Assembly (NCBI GenBank): GCA_964016985.1
Contig: OZ024834.1
Span: 87,456,937 to 87,520,936, forward strand
Source: Anodontia alba
Lineage: Eukaryota; Mollusca; Bivalvia; Lucinida; Lucinidae
Reading direction: 5' to 3'
DNA: 64,000 nt
This document shows, piece after piece, positions 1 through 11,211 of this stretch (within the stretch, counting starts at the first letter, position 1; each line of letters begins with the position of its first letter). The translations under genes and the position numbers were made by a program. The notes below the pieces were generated by a model. It searched no databases. It was not told the DNA's origin and saw nothing but the letters and a program-made list of their open reading frames with translations.

Positions 1-1
1 A

Positions 2-386
2 GGGAGATGTTTCAATGTAAGTGTGATTGGCTTGTCAGGCACCGAGAAAGACAAGGGTCTGTCGGGCGTCGGAAAGTCATGTTTGTGTAATAGATTTATT
101 CACCAGTTGGAGGATAAATATTATGAGGAACATATATCTGTGCTCAGTCAGAGCGATTTCGCTGGTCGTGTGATTAATAATGATCACTTCCTGTACTGGG
201 GAGAGGTGACGAAAACTGATGAGGGAAACAACTTCACGTTCAATGTAATTGAACAGACAGAGTTTGTTGACGATGTTTCCTTCATGCCGTTCAAGACGGG
301 ACGGACAGATCCGTACCACAAACGATGTGTACAAACCAAGGTGCAGTCTGCGGAGAAATTAATGTATATCTGCAAAGACCAGCTAG
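2..386 (+). CDS. ARHGAP35: p190 RhoGAP exon 1 (partial): first half of GTPase domain
   Basis: Residues 1-129. The P-loop GVGKSCLCNRF is at about 65-97, inside the p190-typical SGTEKDKG...GKS context, and HFLYWGEV and EKLMY match the family closely. The frame is open back to base 2 and neither upstream ATG (7, 15) is in frame, so the start codon lies outside the window; human p190A has only about 15-20 more residues. The donor is GTAATA after base 386, phase 1. Known: this domain binds GTP/GDP and is needed for p190 function in cells. Confidence 0.93.
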
Positions 387-414
387 GTAATACTCCTTTT
401 GACAGTGCTTTATC

Positions 415-452
415 TTAACCCTTAAAGCGGCAATCACAACTGCAGCAGACAA

Positions 453-485
<33 letters not shown>

Positions 486-619
486 CAGAGAAAAGTCTTG
501 ACATTTCATATGAATCATCTTCTTGGCAGACGATTCACATGAAAACTTGTTTTCTCTGAAAAAAAAAAAATAAATAAATGTCGTCTGCTACAAATTTTGC
601 TTGGCGCTTTAAGGGTTAA
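415..619. mobile_element. TT2 MITE, TTAA-flanked
   Basis: Bounded by TTAA at 415-418 and 616-619, with inverted ends CCCTTAAAGCG and CGCTTTAAGGG. The interior is a foldback (CAGAGAAAAGTCTTGACATT against its complement) with A/T runs. The TTAA duplication and CCC start fit piggyBac-type mobilisation, which is inferred. Confidence 0.75.
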
Positions 620-806
620 CACTGCCTGCTTAGGAAAAATTCAGCAGACCTCATTTTGAAATTTTTTTTTTTTTATTAGTAATCCTAGCAAATAGGATAT
701 GACACTTAATGCAAATTGTCTCCTAGGAGAGAATTTGCATGAAATGTCAAGTCCTGTTTCCAAGGCAAATTAAGAAAAAAATCATCAGTTTGTCATCTGC
801 TCAATT
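616..806. mobile_element. TT3-type foldback MITE, abutting TT2
   Basis: Foldback with the TT3 layout: GTCCTGTTT-type arms, ATTTGCATGAAATGTCA palindrome around 715-750, and a right end of the TCATCTGCTCAATTTA type. It shares the TTAA at 616-619 with the preceding TT2. The right boundary is approximate. Confidence 0.5.
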
Positions 807-853
807 TACTCATGAATAGGGAATCAATGCACATTCAAAATAAACAACTCTGT

Positions 854-1159
854 TTGAGGCCTCGGTGGCTCAGTTGGATGCGCCGTGCGACTAGAGACCA
901 GGAGGTATCGGGTTCAACCCCTGCCGAGGTCGGCAACATTCTTTTGTGGAGATTGATCCTGAAATATTTTCTACGGTCATTCTCTCCCTTCCGCTGATTC
1001 AAGAAGGGCAGTTGTCTTTCTGGCAAAAGAATGTGCACAATACTGGTTAACCGCTTAGAGGACTATGCCTGCCCAGTAAACGTGTGGTTAGGTAAACTGA
1101 CCACGCTCGACATGACCCATTGGGTTGACTGGGCCGTAAAACCTCAATACAAACAAACA
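854..1159 (+). mobile_element. SINE-A, full length, 15-bp target duplication
   Basis: tRNA-derived head with an A box near TGGCTCAGTTGGATGC and a B box GGGTTCAACCCC, then a body shared by all copies (GAGATTGATC..GAAATATTTTCTA, AAGAAGGGCAGTTGTC, TGACCCATTGGGTTGACTGG) and the tail TAAAACCTCAA(T/C)ACAAAC. It is flanked by exact copies of AATAAACAACTCTGT at 839-853 and 1160-1174. The target is an FB2 foldback element. Confidence 0.9.
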
Positions 1160-1174
1160 AATAAACAACTCTGT

Positions 1175-1345
1175 CAAAATTGCTATTGCTCCCTTCTGAA
1201 AAGGAGTCTACTCTAAAAGGAAAGAATTTGCTCCTTTGGGAGCAAATTCTTTCCTTTTGGAGTAGACTCCTTTTAGAGTAGATCCCTTTTAAAACAAATT
1301 CTTTCCTTTTAGAGTAGGCTCCTTTTCAGAAGGGGACTGGTGTAC
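1175..1345. mobile_element. FB2 foldback element (right part)
   Basis: Inverted arms CTCCTTTTAGAGTAGAC type around a GGAGCAAATTCTTTCC palindrome. The left flank of the same element lies upstream of the SINE (about 825-853). Similar copies lie near 30700, 42360, 45825, 47200, 47890, 49625 and 61490. Confidence 0.7.
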
Positions 1346-1379
1346 AGAAAAACAAACAGGAAGTAAAAAAAGTTGTCGC

Positions 1380-1566
1380 AAGCAAGCACCATTCTAATTT
1401 GTAACAGATGCCACTCTGTTTTTTTTTAAATATGTATATATATATATTTCTGAGAAACTAAGACTTGAGATTTCATATGAATACTCGGTAAGCCGTATTT
1501 TCTTAGAAACATGAAAAAGATATATTTCAGAATGTCATCTGCTACTGTTGTGAGTGGTGCTTTAAC
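1380..1566. mobile_element. TT2 remnant
   Basis: The foldback arms (TGAGACTTGAGATTTCATAT type) and the right end GTCATCTGCTAC...GTGGTGCTTTAA match TT2. The left TTAA end is not clear. Confidence 0.45.
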
Positions 1567-1649
1567 ATGAATGGGGACACCTGGTAGTTTTTTCTTGATT
1601 TTCAACCAGAAGCAAAATATTAGCAGGCAACATTCTGATATTTAGCTTA

Positions 1650-2970
1650 CCTGAGCTATGCTCAGGATGACTATAGTGATCATTTTTTGTCTGTTGTCCA
1701 TCCGTGCATCCGTGCGGCCGTCTGTCTGTAAGCATTTTCAAACGACATCCTCTGAAGCGGCTGAACCAGTTTTGCTCAAATTTCACATGGACCCTCCTTA
1801 GGTTGGGGGAATGAAAGATTGCTGAAATAGTCGTGATCTGTTGACTAAGATGGCCGACTGGCCCATATATGGTAAAAACCTTTAAAAATTTTCTCCAGAA
1901 CCAAGGATGCCTTGGGGCTGAATCTTTGCACAAATCGTCAGTGATGGGAGGTCTACCAAAGTTGCTAAAATGATGGTCTTACATTGACATTTGCTTCCTT
2001 ATGCATTTGTATGGGCCCCATACATTTGTATGGGAAAAATGTTGAGAATTTCAAATGACTTCTCCTCTGAAGCCACCCGGCCAGTGTTCTTCAAATTTTC
2101 ATGTGGAGCCTCCTTGGGGCAGGGGAATGAAAGATCACTAAAATGGTTGAGGTCCATTGACCAAGATCACAAGGTGAATTAAGTTGAAACTAATGATGTA
2201 GAACAGGCTGACATGTAGATGGAAAATAGCTTAAATCATGCCAATTGGAAATCTCAAATGGCTGCTATAGCTGCCATCGCGAAAACCAATTTTTGACTTC
2301 TCCACCAAATGGTTCGGCAATTTGAGTTGAAAGACATTATAGCAACAGGATCAAAAATAGCTAAAATTGTGTCAGTCAGAAAATCTATTTTCGACATCTC
2401 CTCACAAACTACTCTGCCAATTAAGTCGAAACTTATGATGGAACAACAGGCTGACCAGTAGATATAAAAGTTGCTAAAATTGAGTGGAATAGAAATCAAA
2501 AATGGCCACCACAGCCACCATCTTGAAAATCGATTTGAACCATTTGGTGATTTGAGCTGAAACTTAATTGTAGCAACAGAATGACAACAGAGTGGCCCAG
2601 TTTCAAAGTAATTTTACAGAAGTGTTCCTCTTATAGCCCTTTACCAAAATCATTGAAATGGTTCCACTTGGCTGAACAAAATGGCAGCCAGAGCTAAAAA
2701 TAGAAAAACCTTTAAACATCTCCTCCTTGACCATTGGCCCGATTTCAAATTGATCTAACAGAAATGTTTCTCGAATCCCCCTTTACCAAAATTGCTAAAA
2801 TGGTTCCGCTCTGCTGAACAAAATGGTCACCTGAGCTAAAAAATAGAAAAACCTTTAGACGACATTTCGGTGGCCAGTGGCAGGATTCCAAAATAATTTC
2901 ACAGAAATGTTCCTCTTATACCCCTGTACAAAAACTGCAAGACAAGAGACATCTTAGCCCTCTTGTTGTT
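1650..2970. repeat. Diffuse interspersed repeat with decayed internal modules
   Basis: Phrases recur every 100-200 bp with drift: CTCCTCTGAAGC..CC, TTCAAATTTTCATGTGGA, ACCAAAATTGCTAAAATGG, GAACAAAATGG. It looks like an old, internally repeated transposon of unknown class. There is no significant reading frame and I could not find terminal repeats. Confidence 0.5.
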
Positions 2971-3308
2971 TTTTCCCCCACAAAAACATATATCGTCGGT
3001 ACTCATTAGAAGTGCCTCATTGAAAAATAAGAAAAAGTATCAATATTGTTTTTGCTGAAAAAAGCTTATCTTGCACTTAAGAAATAGTTTTAAAACATTT
3101 ATGCTTAGTGTTCCATAATAGGGACATTTCCATACAGTATAGACTCAGATCAGATGCCGCATTCTGTGGCATCTGAACAGGGTCTACACTGTGTGCATTA
3201 ATTACAGGAATTTCTATAAATAATAATAAAAACTAACCAAACACTCCTTGTATTAGAAATGGGCCTGTCCAAGAGTTGAGGTAGAAAAATATTTTTGGCA
3301 TAATTGGG

Positions 3309-3510
3309 TTAACCCTTGTCCTGCTGAACCCGGATATACCTTTCCTTTGCAAACAGTGTAGATCCTCTGAAGAAGCCAATTGATCTGGATCTGCACTGTT
3401 TTGCCATTAAGTATGTGTATTTATAGCCACAATCTGGATCAAGTAATCTGATTGGCTGAAAATTAGAAGTAGGCATGGCATCTTAATTTATTCAGCAGGA
3501 CAAGGGTTAA
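3309..3510 (+). mobile_element. TT1 MITE next to exon 2
   Basis: TTAA at 3309-3312 and 3507-3510; ends CCCTTGTCCTGCTGAA and TTCAGCAGGACAAGGG; central palindrome AAGCCAATTGATCTGGATCT. It stops 23 nt before exon 2. TTAA target and CCC(T) termini are piggyBac-like features (family knowledge). Confidence 0.85.
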
Positions 3511-3533
3511 TTCTTGATGGTTGCTGTTTTCAG

Positions 3534-4206
3534 GTATGGAGGATGGTTATGAACAGAAGTTGATGCCGGATGGGAAAGTAGTAATAGATGGAATTATATG
3601 TTGCTTTGATGTTAGCCGTGTTAACGAACGTCCATTGGAAAAACAACTTGAATATGTTCTTGTGCTGTTAAATAACGCAGTTAAAACAAAGAAACCAGTT
3701 GTGTTAGTGACGACAAAAAATGATGTTGGCGAACAGGCATCTGTTAGAGAGGTAGAGAAAATTTTGACTCGTAAAGAATTTAAAAGTGCAATTCCTTTAG
3801 TAGAGACTTCAGCCCATGAAAACGTGAATGTTGAAACGGCTTTTCTGTTATTAGCTCACATGATTGATAAGTCAAAGACAAAGACAAAAGTTGTTCCATT
3901 CGAGGAAGCAATGAGGTCGCGTAAAGAAATTAAGGATGTGGCACGAGAAGCTTTTAAGCATTTACTACGGACTAAGGTAACTGATCATAAAACGTCATGG
4001 GCATCGGCGAGGAAAAAGTTAGAGAAAGAGTCAGACTATCAGCATCATGTTGACCTGTTTGGAACTGATGCAACACGTAAACTAGTCAAGCATCATACAG
4101 TTCAATTAAGGGAGGACTTAATTAAAAGAAGACAGAACTTATTTTTAAAACGATTACCAGATGTTTTAAGTCACTTTTTACCGGACTTAGAAACTATTGG
4201 AGACAG
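3534..4206 (+). CDS. ARHGAP35: p190 RhoGAP exon 2: rest of GTPase domain and FF1
   Basis: Residues 129-353. The acceptor is TTTTCAG|GT and the donor GACAG|GTAAAT (phase 2). The GTPase guanine-specificity motif is TKND at 3713-3724 (residues 189-192), with KKPVVLV strand before it and ETSAHENVNV (G5) after. MIDKSK..TKVVPFEEA closes the domain as in human p190. From about residue 235, AREAFKHLLRTKV to the DLIKRRQNLFLKRLP stretch is the first FF domain, a helical module that binds TFII-I in human p190A (known). Confidence 0.95.
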
Positions 4207-4425
4207 GTAAATATTCTCTTTTTTTTTCTCTCTTGTACAAGGTTTTAGATAAAATTGTACTTTTTAGAACATTTTGTTCCAAGGTGTATAAGAAATCAAA
4301 TGTTTGAATCCAGCAGGAGGCAGAATTTGACCCATGACTACAGTTACTAACATTTTTGTATTTATCTTAAATATTTGAAAAGCTATGCCATAACATAAAC
4401 TGTAGATCTAGATCAAACTGTTCTC

Positions 4426-4730
4426 CGTGCAGACCTCGGTGGCTCAGTTGGATGTGCATCTGACTGGTTATCAGAAATATGCGGGTTCAACCCCTCCTGG
4501 TCGGCAACATTCTTTCGTGGAGATTGATCATGAAATATTTTCGATGGTCATCCTCTCCCTTCCACAGATTCAAGAAGGGCAGTTGTCATTTTCTGGCAAA
4601 AGAATATGCCCAATACTGGTTAACCGCTTTGAGGACTAAACCTGCCCAGTAAAAGTGTGGTTAAGTAAACTGACCGCACTTGACATGACCCCATTGTGTT
4701 GACTGGGCCGTAAAACCTCAACACAAGCAA
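4426..4730 (+). mobile_element. SINE-A with 11-bp target duplication
   Basis: Same head, body and tail as the copy at 854, flanked by AAACTGTTCTC at 4415-4425 and 4731-4741. Confidence 0.88.
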
Positions 4731-4774
4731 AAACTGTTCTCGGTAGGAACTATTTGTTCTGGGTCTTTCTTGTA

Positions 4775-5022
4775 TTTTTAAAAAATCACTTTATTTGCCA
4801 AGGAACACGACGTTTTGGCCATCAGTTGGCCTTTCTCAAGAAGATCAAATCGATATCTACATTTGAAATAATTCTGCCTGGACTTCCATGTACATCTGAT
4901 TGCTGTCAGATAGTCTAAATGTGAGCCTGGAATGTCTTGACTGGCAAAGAGGATGCCCTGGCTAGATTTTGTCAGATATGTTTGGCAATATATCTGTAGC
5001 TTTTCACCTGACCTGGGCAGGC
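4775..5022 (-). mobile_element. Possible 3' end of a retroelement (Penelope-like?)
   Basis: On the - strand, a GGCCAACTGATGGCCAAAAC segment is followed by GTCGTGTTCCTTGGCAAATA and AAGTGA. This resembles the conserved 3' ends of Penelope-like elements, where hammerhead-type motifs occur (family knowledge). No GIY-YIG or reverse transcriptase domain can be seen. Confidence 0.25.
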
Positions 5023-5225
5023 ATGGCTTCAGATAAAAGGGGGTATCCACATAATATTTTTCTTATTTCTCTATGTAAACATATGTTGTGGGTACTCATT
5101 AGAAGTGCCTCGGTGAGGCGCTTCTAACGAGTACCCACAACATATGTTTTTATGGAGAAATAAGAAAATAGGAATAATTTTGGGTTGAAAAAAAAAAAGT
5201 GTCTTATCTGGAGCTTTGGCATATA
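5023..5225. mobile_element. FB1 foldback element
   Basis: Ends TTCAGATAAAAGG and CTTATCTGGAGCTTT. The inner arms TTCTTATTTCTC and ACATATGTTGTGGGTACTCA flank a GAAGTGCCTCGGTGAGGCGC core and repeat in inverted order. Confidence 0.7.
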
Positions 5226-5769
5226 CAGATATGTAAAATTTTTGATGGCTTTGGTTTCCTGTTCACATTATATTGTGCAGGGCTCCAGAAAGACAGAGTA
5301 GTCCCTCCAACATTTATCTTATTTTTGTTTTGTTTTTTTAATGATAAATGTTTCTGGTGAAAAACGGGAACAAGTACTGGTTTTACCACTTAGAGAGGAC
5401 TCAGCCTTCCCGGGAAAAGTGTGGTTAGGCAAAGTGACCGGCTCAGGATGGCCTTAATATTGTTGACAGGGCCGTTAAACTCCAACCAACCAACCAGTCC
5501 TCACATCAAACATTTTTCTTATTTCTGCATAAGAACAATTTAGCATGTTCTGGGATCAACTTGGACTGCTCTCTGGGCTAGATCGTTGTGATGGAATCCC
5601 AAGACTTAACACTTTAAAAGAAGAAAATTAAAAAAAAAAAGAATCCTTTAATATAATCTCTGGTATAATTTAACTGGAGCTCTGATGTAGTATATAGAAA
5701 CATCTTGAATTTTATTAAATGTGTACATGCAATGGTTATAACTGACAGAAAAGATTAACCATCAGAGGA

Positions 5770-6160
5770 CCGGTTAAGGAGTATTTGAGAATAATTCTGA
5801 GATGATTTTCTCAGGTAGTCCTTAACTCATATGTTGTGGAAAATCATTAGATTTTGATTGTGTTGGGGTTTAACGTCATGTCAACCTTGTGTCATCTCCC
5901 AGAGAAAGGGAGGAAAAAAGAGATAGAAGAGATAGTAGAGGAGATGAAGGAGAGGGACAGGGAAGAAAGAGAACAAGAATGAAAGTGAAGAAACAGAAGA
6001 AATAAAAACATCCTCCTCTACCCTTACCTGCTACAAGGATAGCAGGCCTTGCCCAACTGTAAGCCAGTATCAGTTGGACGCGCCAGTGATGCAAGATACA
6101 CGACACTTTAGCCACACCTTACCACCACTCCCCCTCCTCGGTACTCATTAGAAGCGGTCA
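5770..6160. mobile_element. FB1b foldback interrupted by SINE-B
   Basis: Left part GGTTAAGGAGTATTTGAGAA..TCATATGTTGTGG (5770-5843), right part CTCATTAGAAGCGG (6144-6157). An antisense SINE-B separates them. Confidence 0.5.
5852..6144 (-). mobile_element. SINE-B, antisense
   Basis: Begins (as the reverse of its tail) with GATTGTGTTGGGGTTTAACG and ends near GGCTAAAGTGTCG read antisense. TCATTAGA/TCATTAGA at 5844-5851 and 6145-6152 is the likely target duplication. The pyrimidine-rich middle (TCTTCTATCTCTT type) is a family hallmark. Confidence 0.75.
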
Positions 6161-6261
6161 AACTTACTGAAATACTGGAATACTAACTGAAACACCAGTA
6201 TACCTGTGAAAAATAAGGAATACCCTTGATTCATTAAACACTGGTCCATAACGAGTCATCT

Positions 6262-6455
6262 GAGATTCAAGAGGGGTTATCAAATAATATTTTTCTTATT
6301 TCTCCATGAAAACATATGTTGTGGGTACTCATTAAAAGTGTCTCAATGAGGTGTATGCAATGAGTACCTACAAAGTATGCTTTCTTGGAGAAATAAGAAA
6401 TAATCAGTACTTTTGAGTTGAAAAAAAAGCAACTGAACCGGAGCTATGGATTGTT
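6262..6455. mobile_element. FB1 foldback element
   Basis: Core TTGTGGGTACTCATTAAAAG and its inverted copy, with ATTTTTCTTATTTCTCC arms and a right end GGAGCTATGG. Confidence 0.6.
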
Positions 6456-7223
6456 TGAACCATTAAAAATACTGATAAAATATTTTTAATTGTCCATGGA
6501 AACATGTTGTAGCATCTCATTTTAAATGGTCCCATAGAGACTGTTTTAATGTTTCTACATGTGTTTCTGTCTGTCAGCTGCTCTTGAGCTTCAAATATAA
6601 GGTGCTTATTTTGACCATCAAGTAATGATGTTTTTGATATTTCTTCACAAAAACATATGTTGTAATACTCATTAGAAGTGCCTCGGCTTTGGTAAAATTA
6701 AATGATATCATTGTCCATCATGCTCTACCGACTCCAACTGGAAGTCTGTATCATTGTTATGTTATGAAGTTGGGATGTAGATAAGAAGAGTTAACGCTTA
6801 GCATTCTGGGTAAAAATTTCAGCACACAACATTTTGAAATATTTCTCCTTATTTTTCCCAGAAAACAGGATTTTGACATTTCATGCAAATTGTCTTCAAT
6901 GGATGAAATGTCAGGACTTGTATTCTGGGCAGTGTCAGTCTGCAGAAATTCACCCCCCTCCCCCACCACCTCCCCCTCCCATCCCTACTGAATCCGCCCC
7001 TGTTTGAATGTAGACATGTACCTCTCTTATCTTGAGATATGTACATAAAACTACTTCTCTTAAGTATGCGTGATTAATTTTTGAAACAGACATGATTCTG
7101 TACATGATAAATGATTGACATTCTTTTTATTTTTGCCTAAAAGTAGGACCTGGCTTTTTACATGTTTTTACAGCATTTTTAGAGATAATCAGAATGAAAT
7201 TCAGGGAAAGATAAGCATAGCTT

Positions 7224-7260
<37 letters not shown>
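7224..7260. repeat. (GT)n microsatellite
   Basis: About 15 uninterrupted GT units. Confidence 0.95.
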
Positions 7261-7476
7261 TTTTTCTTTTTAACCAAAAGCAATATTGATATTTTTTAAG
7301 AAAACTGTCTGAATAATGGATACCCCTATTACTTAGGGCTATTATGTAAATTAAAATTATACCCTGTCTAGTTGGCTTAAATTTCAGCTGAAGGTAAACA
7401 ATTTGATGTGCTTCACGTCTCTATTTGTCCAGTCTGTTCTGACATTGTGAAAAGGTACTTTTCCATATACGCCATA

Positions 7477-7862
7477 GGTCCAGATAAGCAGAGGGATGGG
7501 GGGGGGGGGGGGAGGGGGGGGGGGGTGGGGGGGGGGTGGTATCCACACAATATTTTTCTTATTTCTCAAAGAAAACATTGTGAGTACTCATTAGAAGCGC
7601 CTTCTTACAGGGGTTTCATTAAGAAGTGGGGCTGGGGATTTTCTCCTCCTACTTAGGCATTATCCCCTGGCTACTTTTGATTTCTTTGAATGGAGTTAAT
7701 ACAGAAAACATAGACACTACCCCACCTATTTTACCTGGATTCCCGGCTGCCAAAGAAGTGAAACCCCTATTCTAATGTGTACCCACAACATTATGTTCTT
7801 GTCGAGAAATAAGAAAACTATTCAGTACTTTTCGGTTGAAAAACAGTTCTTATCTGGACTAA
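7477..7862. mobile_element. FB1 with internal poly-G tract
   Basis: Left end CATAGGTCCAGATAAG, right end CAGTTCTTATCTGGACTAAG. The core is split by about 150 bp of unrelated sequence. A G-tract of over 40 bases (7498-7540), broken by single A or T bases, sits just inside the left end. Confidence 0.5.
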
Positions 7863-7969
7863 GTACGCACTGAAAATCTAGACTGGTCTGCTTGTCTATT
7901 AGTCTGGTTAGGAGCTTTTTTGTCTACTAAATACAGTCTATAAGGTTCAGAACTGGCCAAGGCACTCAG

Positions 7970-8152
7970 CATAGGTCTAGATAAGAAGGACTGTTAGGTA
8001 GATATTTTTCTTATTTCTCCACAAAAACATATGTTGTGGGTACTCATTAGAAGCGCCTCACCGAGGCGCTTCTAATGAGTACCCACAACATATGTTTTCG
8101 TCGAGAACTAAGATAACTATTTACCTGATACCCACTCTTATCTAGACCTATG
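7970..8152. mobile_element. FB1 foldback element, well preserved
   Basis: Inverted ends CATAGGTCTAGATAAG and CTTATCTAGACCTATG. The central palindrome GGGTACTCATTAGAAGCGCC pairs with its complement to give a near-perfect hairpin about 100 bp long. Confidence 0.85.
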
Positions 8153-9646
8153 GGTTGGTATGGGTCTTGGTTGTGTACATGTTAAGGTATTTTTCCTACT
8201 TCCTGACCCATGACATCCTTATATTACTATACATATACAGCAAGTTAAAAAAGACCTTTCGGCATATACAACCAGTGAAGATGCTGGTCAGGCTGTGCAT
8301 TTAGGATGATTTTTCTAGTGAGAGTCATTTAATATGTTTGTTTAGAAAGAAACAACAAAAAGCCATGTTCAATGACAAAGAAAAAAAAAAAAAAAAAATA
8401 CCACCACCAAAACAACAAGCATTAAATTGAGAGTGCAAGAGGGGCATTTATTAGTTTGAGTTTTACCAATCTGAGTGGCTCAATTAGTAGAATGTCTGTC
8501 TTCGGATTGGTGAGGGGGGTGGAGGTACTTCTGATGAGTACCCACAACTTATGTTTTTGTAGAGAAATAAGAAAAATTATCCAAGAATTAGCCCCAAATA
8601 CTCATCCTTAAAAAGTCCTATGAAAAAGCGACAATATTTTGTTTCTCCAGGAATGTATGTACACTGTATTGTGGGTACTCATTAAAAGTTGCTGCCAGTG
8701 AGTCCCCACAAAGTATGTTTTCTTGGAAAAATATGAAATAAATATTTATCCGGATCATCCTTATCATGAGCTATGGCAGGTCACGATATTCAGATGTATC
8801 ATTTCCCTCCTATAAAGGAAATGATAAAGATACTTCAATATTTTTCCTAAGTATTCGGACACCTCAACTCCTTACCATACATGTTGTCTAAAAATTGCTG
8901 GATGAGTGGCTAACAGTATAGACCCTGATGAGATGCTGCAGAACACGTTCTGCAGCTTCACGTCTTGGTCTACACTGTTTGCTCAGGCTTGTCTGCCCAA
9001 ATACATAAGGTAAATATGGTATTGATGGGATTTAAGCAACACAAATTAATATCAGTTAGTTAAAAGGTATCTTCCAGACTAGATGTGGCATAGCTCCAAA
9101 TAAGGCACTTTTTTAAATAAGAAAAATATTATGTGGATACCCCCACTTATCTGGAGTTAGGTATGGCACACCTAGCCCTATATAGAGGGACAGGCCACTC
9201 CTTTTACCCTCTTTGGCCCCTTTGCCTTTCTTAAGCTGTAGTCTGCCTTATTTCAACTACAGGCATAAGATCCTACATTTTGGTGAAAATTTCATTAAAG
9301 TTGGACTAAAATTAAAAAAGTTACCGATGTTTAAAGGTCAGTCTTATGTGTATTCTGGTTAGAGGCGTTTATTGTGGAATGGGATATGTTTTGATACTAA
9401 GCACATTACAAGACAGATGGTGCCCTCATTATTGTATGACCATGCAAAAAGTGCCCTACATGGCACCCATCTGCCCTCAAATCCTAGCTGGAGCACTGTG
9501 GCATATTATTATGATGCATTTTTCATTGGAAAAGGCATTGATATTTTTTTTTCAGTCATAGGTCTAGATAAGAGTGGGTATCAGGTTAATAGTTTTCTTA
9601 TTTCTCCAGAAAAGACATGTTGTGGGTATTGATCTTTTTTTTTTCA

Positions 9647-9835
9647 GTCAAAGGTCTAGATAAGAGTGGGTATTAGGTTAATAGTTTTCTTATTTCCCAA
9701 CAAAAACATATGTTGTGAGTACTCATTAGAAGTGCCTCAGTGAGGCACTTCTAATGAGTACCCACAACGTATGTTTTCATTGAGAAATAAGAAATATAGA
9801 TATTTTTGGTTAAAAAGAGCACCTTATCAAGAGTA
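9647..9835. mobile_element. FB1 foldback element
   Basis: Starts AGGTCTAGATAAGAGTGGG, core AGTGCCTCAGTGAGGCACTT, right end CACCTTATCAAGAG. A fragment of the same left end lies at 9557-9630. Confidence 0.7.
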
Positions 9836-9985
9836 ATGAATATCTCCACCAAAACATATTTTGTGGGTACTCATTAGAAGCGCGCCACTGAGGTATTTCT
9901 AATGAGTACTCACACTATATGTTTTTGTGGAGGAATAAGAAATACTTTATAGCTCAATACCCCATCTTGTATAGAGCTGTGGGCT
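9836..9985. mobile_element. FB1 foldback element
   Basis: Arms AAACATATTTTGTGGGTACT and the inverted copy, right end ATAGAGCTGTGGG. It abuts the preceding copy. Confidence 0.6.
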
Positions 9986-10903
9986 GGGCTTGATAGCAGG
10001 GTTGCATGTCTGCTTACAGATCCAGAGGTCACAAGTTCAAATTCCACAATGAATACCACAACATGTTTTCATGCAGAAATAAGAAAAACTAGATTGTACA
10101 GTTGATGGCATGTCACAGCAAAGTCCCCACGCTCCGTGCTTATGTTGTCAATAGTGTGACGGACAGAGACAGACAATAAAATAATGTTGCTCTCATACAC
10201 CCTTACCACGAGTGGAAGTCATACAGCAAGTTTGCTTAAATTCCACCCAGTGATTTAGGAGGAGATAATGTGACGGACGGAGGCATTCACAATATCCCCA
10301 TTGCTAAAGCGGTTGAATAACATCTGGGAGCTATGATGTGCAAAGTTAAAACAACTGGGTTCCTTTTTGTATGTTTCAAGCAAAAAACATGTTGACATTT
10401 ATTTGTTGTGTGAGACAGTAATTTGATCACTTGGCAGGCCTTTGACTTTATCAGAAACACAATGCTATCAAAAATCTTCATCATACAAACAATATATAAA
10501 TACTGGAAGTTTTGTTTGTTTTTGTGTTACAGGGCAGTGTAGTGTAATTTTCTTTAGAAAAAAAAAAAAACATGAGAATTTGGGTGAAAAGTTGACATAA
10601 ATGGGACAGTCACTAGTTTGCCTAAGAGCTGGGTAGGCAAAGCAGATGATTAAATAGTTTTTTGCAAAAAAAAAAAAAAAAGGCTTGTTTCCTTCAAAAG
10701 AGAGTTAGAATGAATGTCAGTCCCTATTTTCAGAAAAAAATAAGTATATGAGCCAAAGGCTGAGAAAAAGGGCCCAGCAAAGACTCAGGGAAGCCTGTGC
10801 ACCAATGCAGTCCGACCAGTTTTTGTACATGTATGTACTCAGTGAATCACCAAGGAACTAAGGCATTTTTAAGGTTACATACAGCATAGATTGGTGAGAC
10901 TGT

Positions 10904-11211
10904 AAAGCCGGCCTCGGTGGCTCAGTTGGATGCGCCGTTCGACTGGAGACCAGGAGGTCGCGGGTTCAACCCCCGCTGAGGTCGGCGACATTCTTTCGTG
11001 GAGATTGATCATGAAATATTTTCTACGGTCATTCTCTCCCTTCCGCTGATTCAAGAAGGGCAGTTGTCAGTTTCTGGCGAAAGAATGTGCACAATACTGG
11101 TTAACCGCTTAGAGGACTAAGCCTGCCCAGTAAACGTGTGGTTAGGTAAACTGACCGCGCTCGACATGACCCCATTGGGTTGACTGGGCCGTAAAACCTC
11201 AACACAAAAAG
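10904..11211 (+). mobile_element. SINE-A with 12-bp target duplication
   Basis: Full-length copy, A box TGGCTCAGTTGGATGC, B box GGGTTCAACCCCC, flanked by TGGTGAGACTGT at 10892-10903 and 11212-11223. One of the least decayed copies. Confidence 0.9.

Larger units (their letters stand above)
387..3533 (+). other. Intron 1, repeat-filled
   Basis: Holds in order: TT2 (415-619), TT3-like (616-806), SINE-A (854-1159) inside an FB2 foldback, a TT2 remnant (about 1380-1566), a diffuse repeat (1650-2970), a small palindrome of the GCAAACAGTGTAGA type (3130-3200) and TT1 (3309-3510). I see no coding potential. Confidence 0.85.

Noticed and set aside
7..17. ATG codons near the left edge as start of the gene
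   Set aside because: Both are out of frame with the GTPase coding sequence, which is open to the edge of the window.
859..935. tRNA gene
   Set aside because: A and B boxes are present but the sequence is the head of SINE-A, recurs in many copies, and does not fold with a proper acceptor stem.
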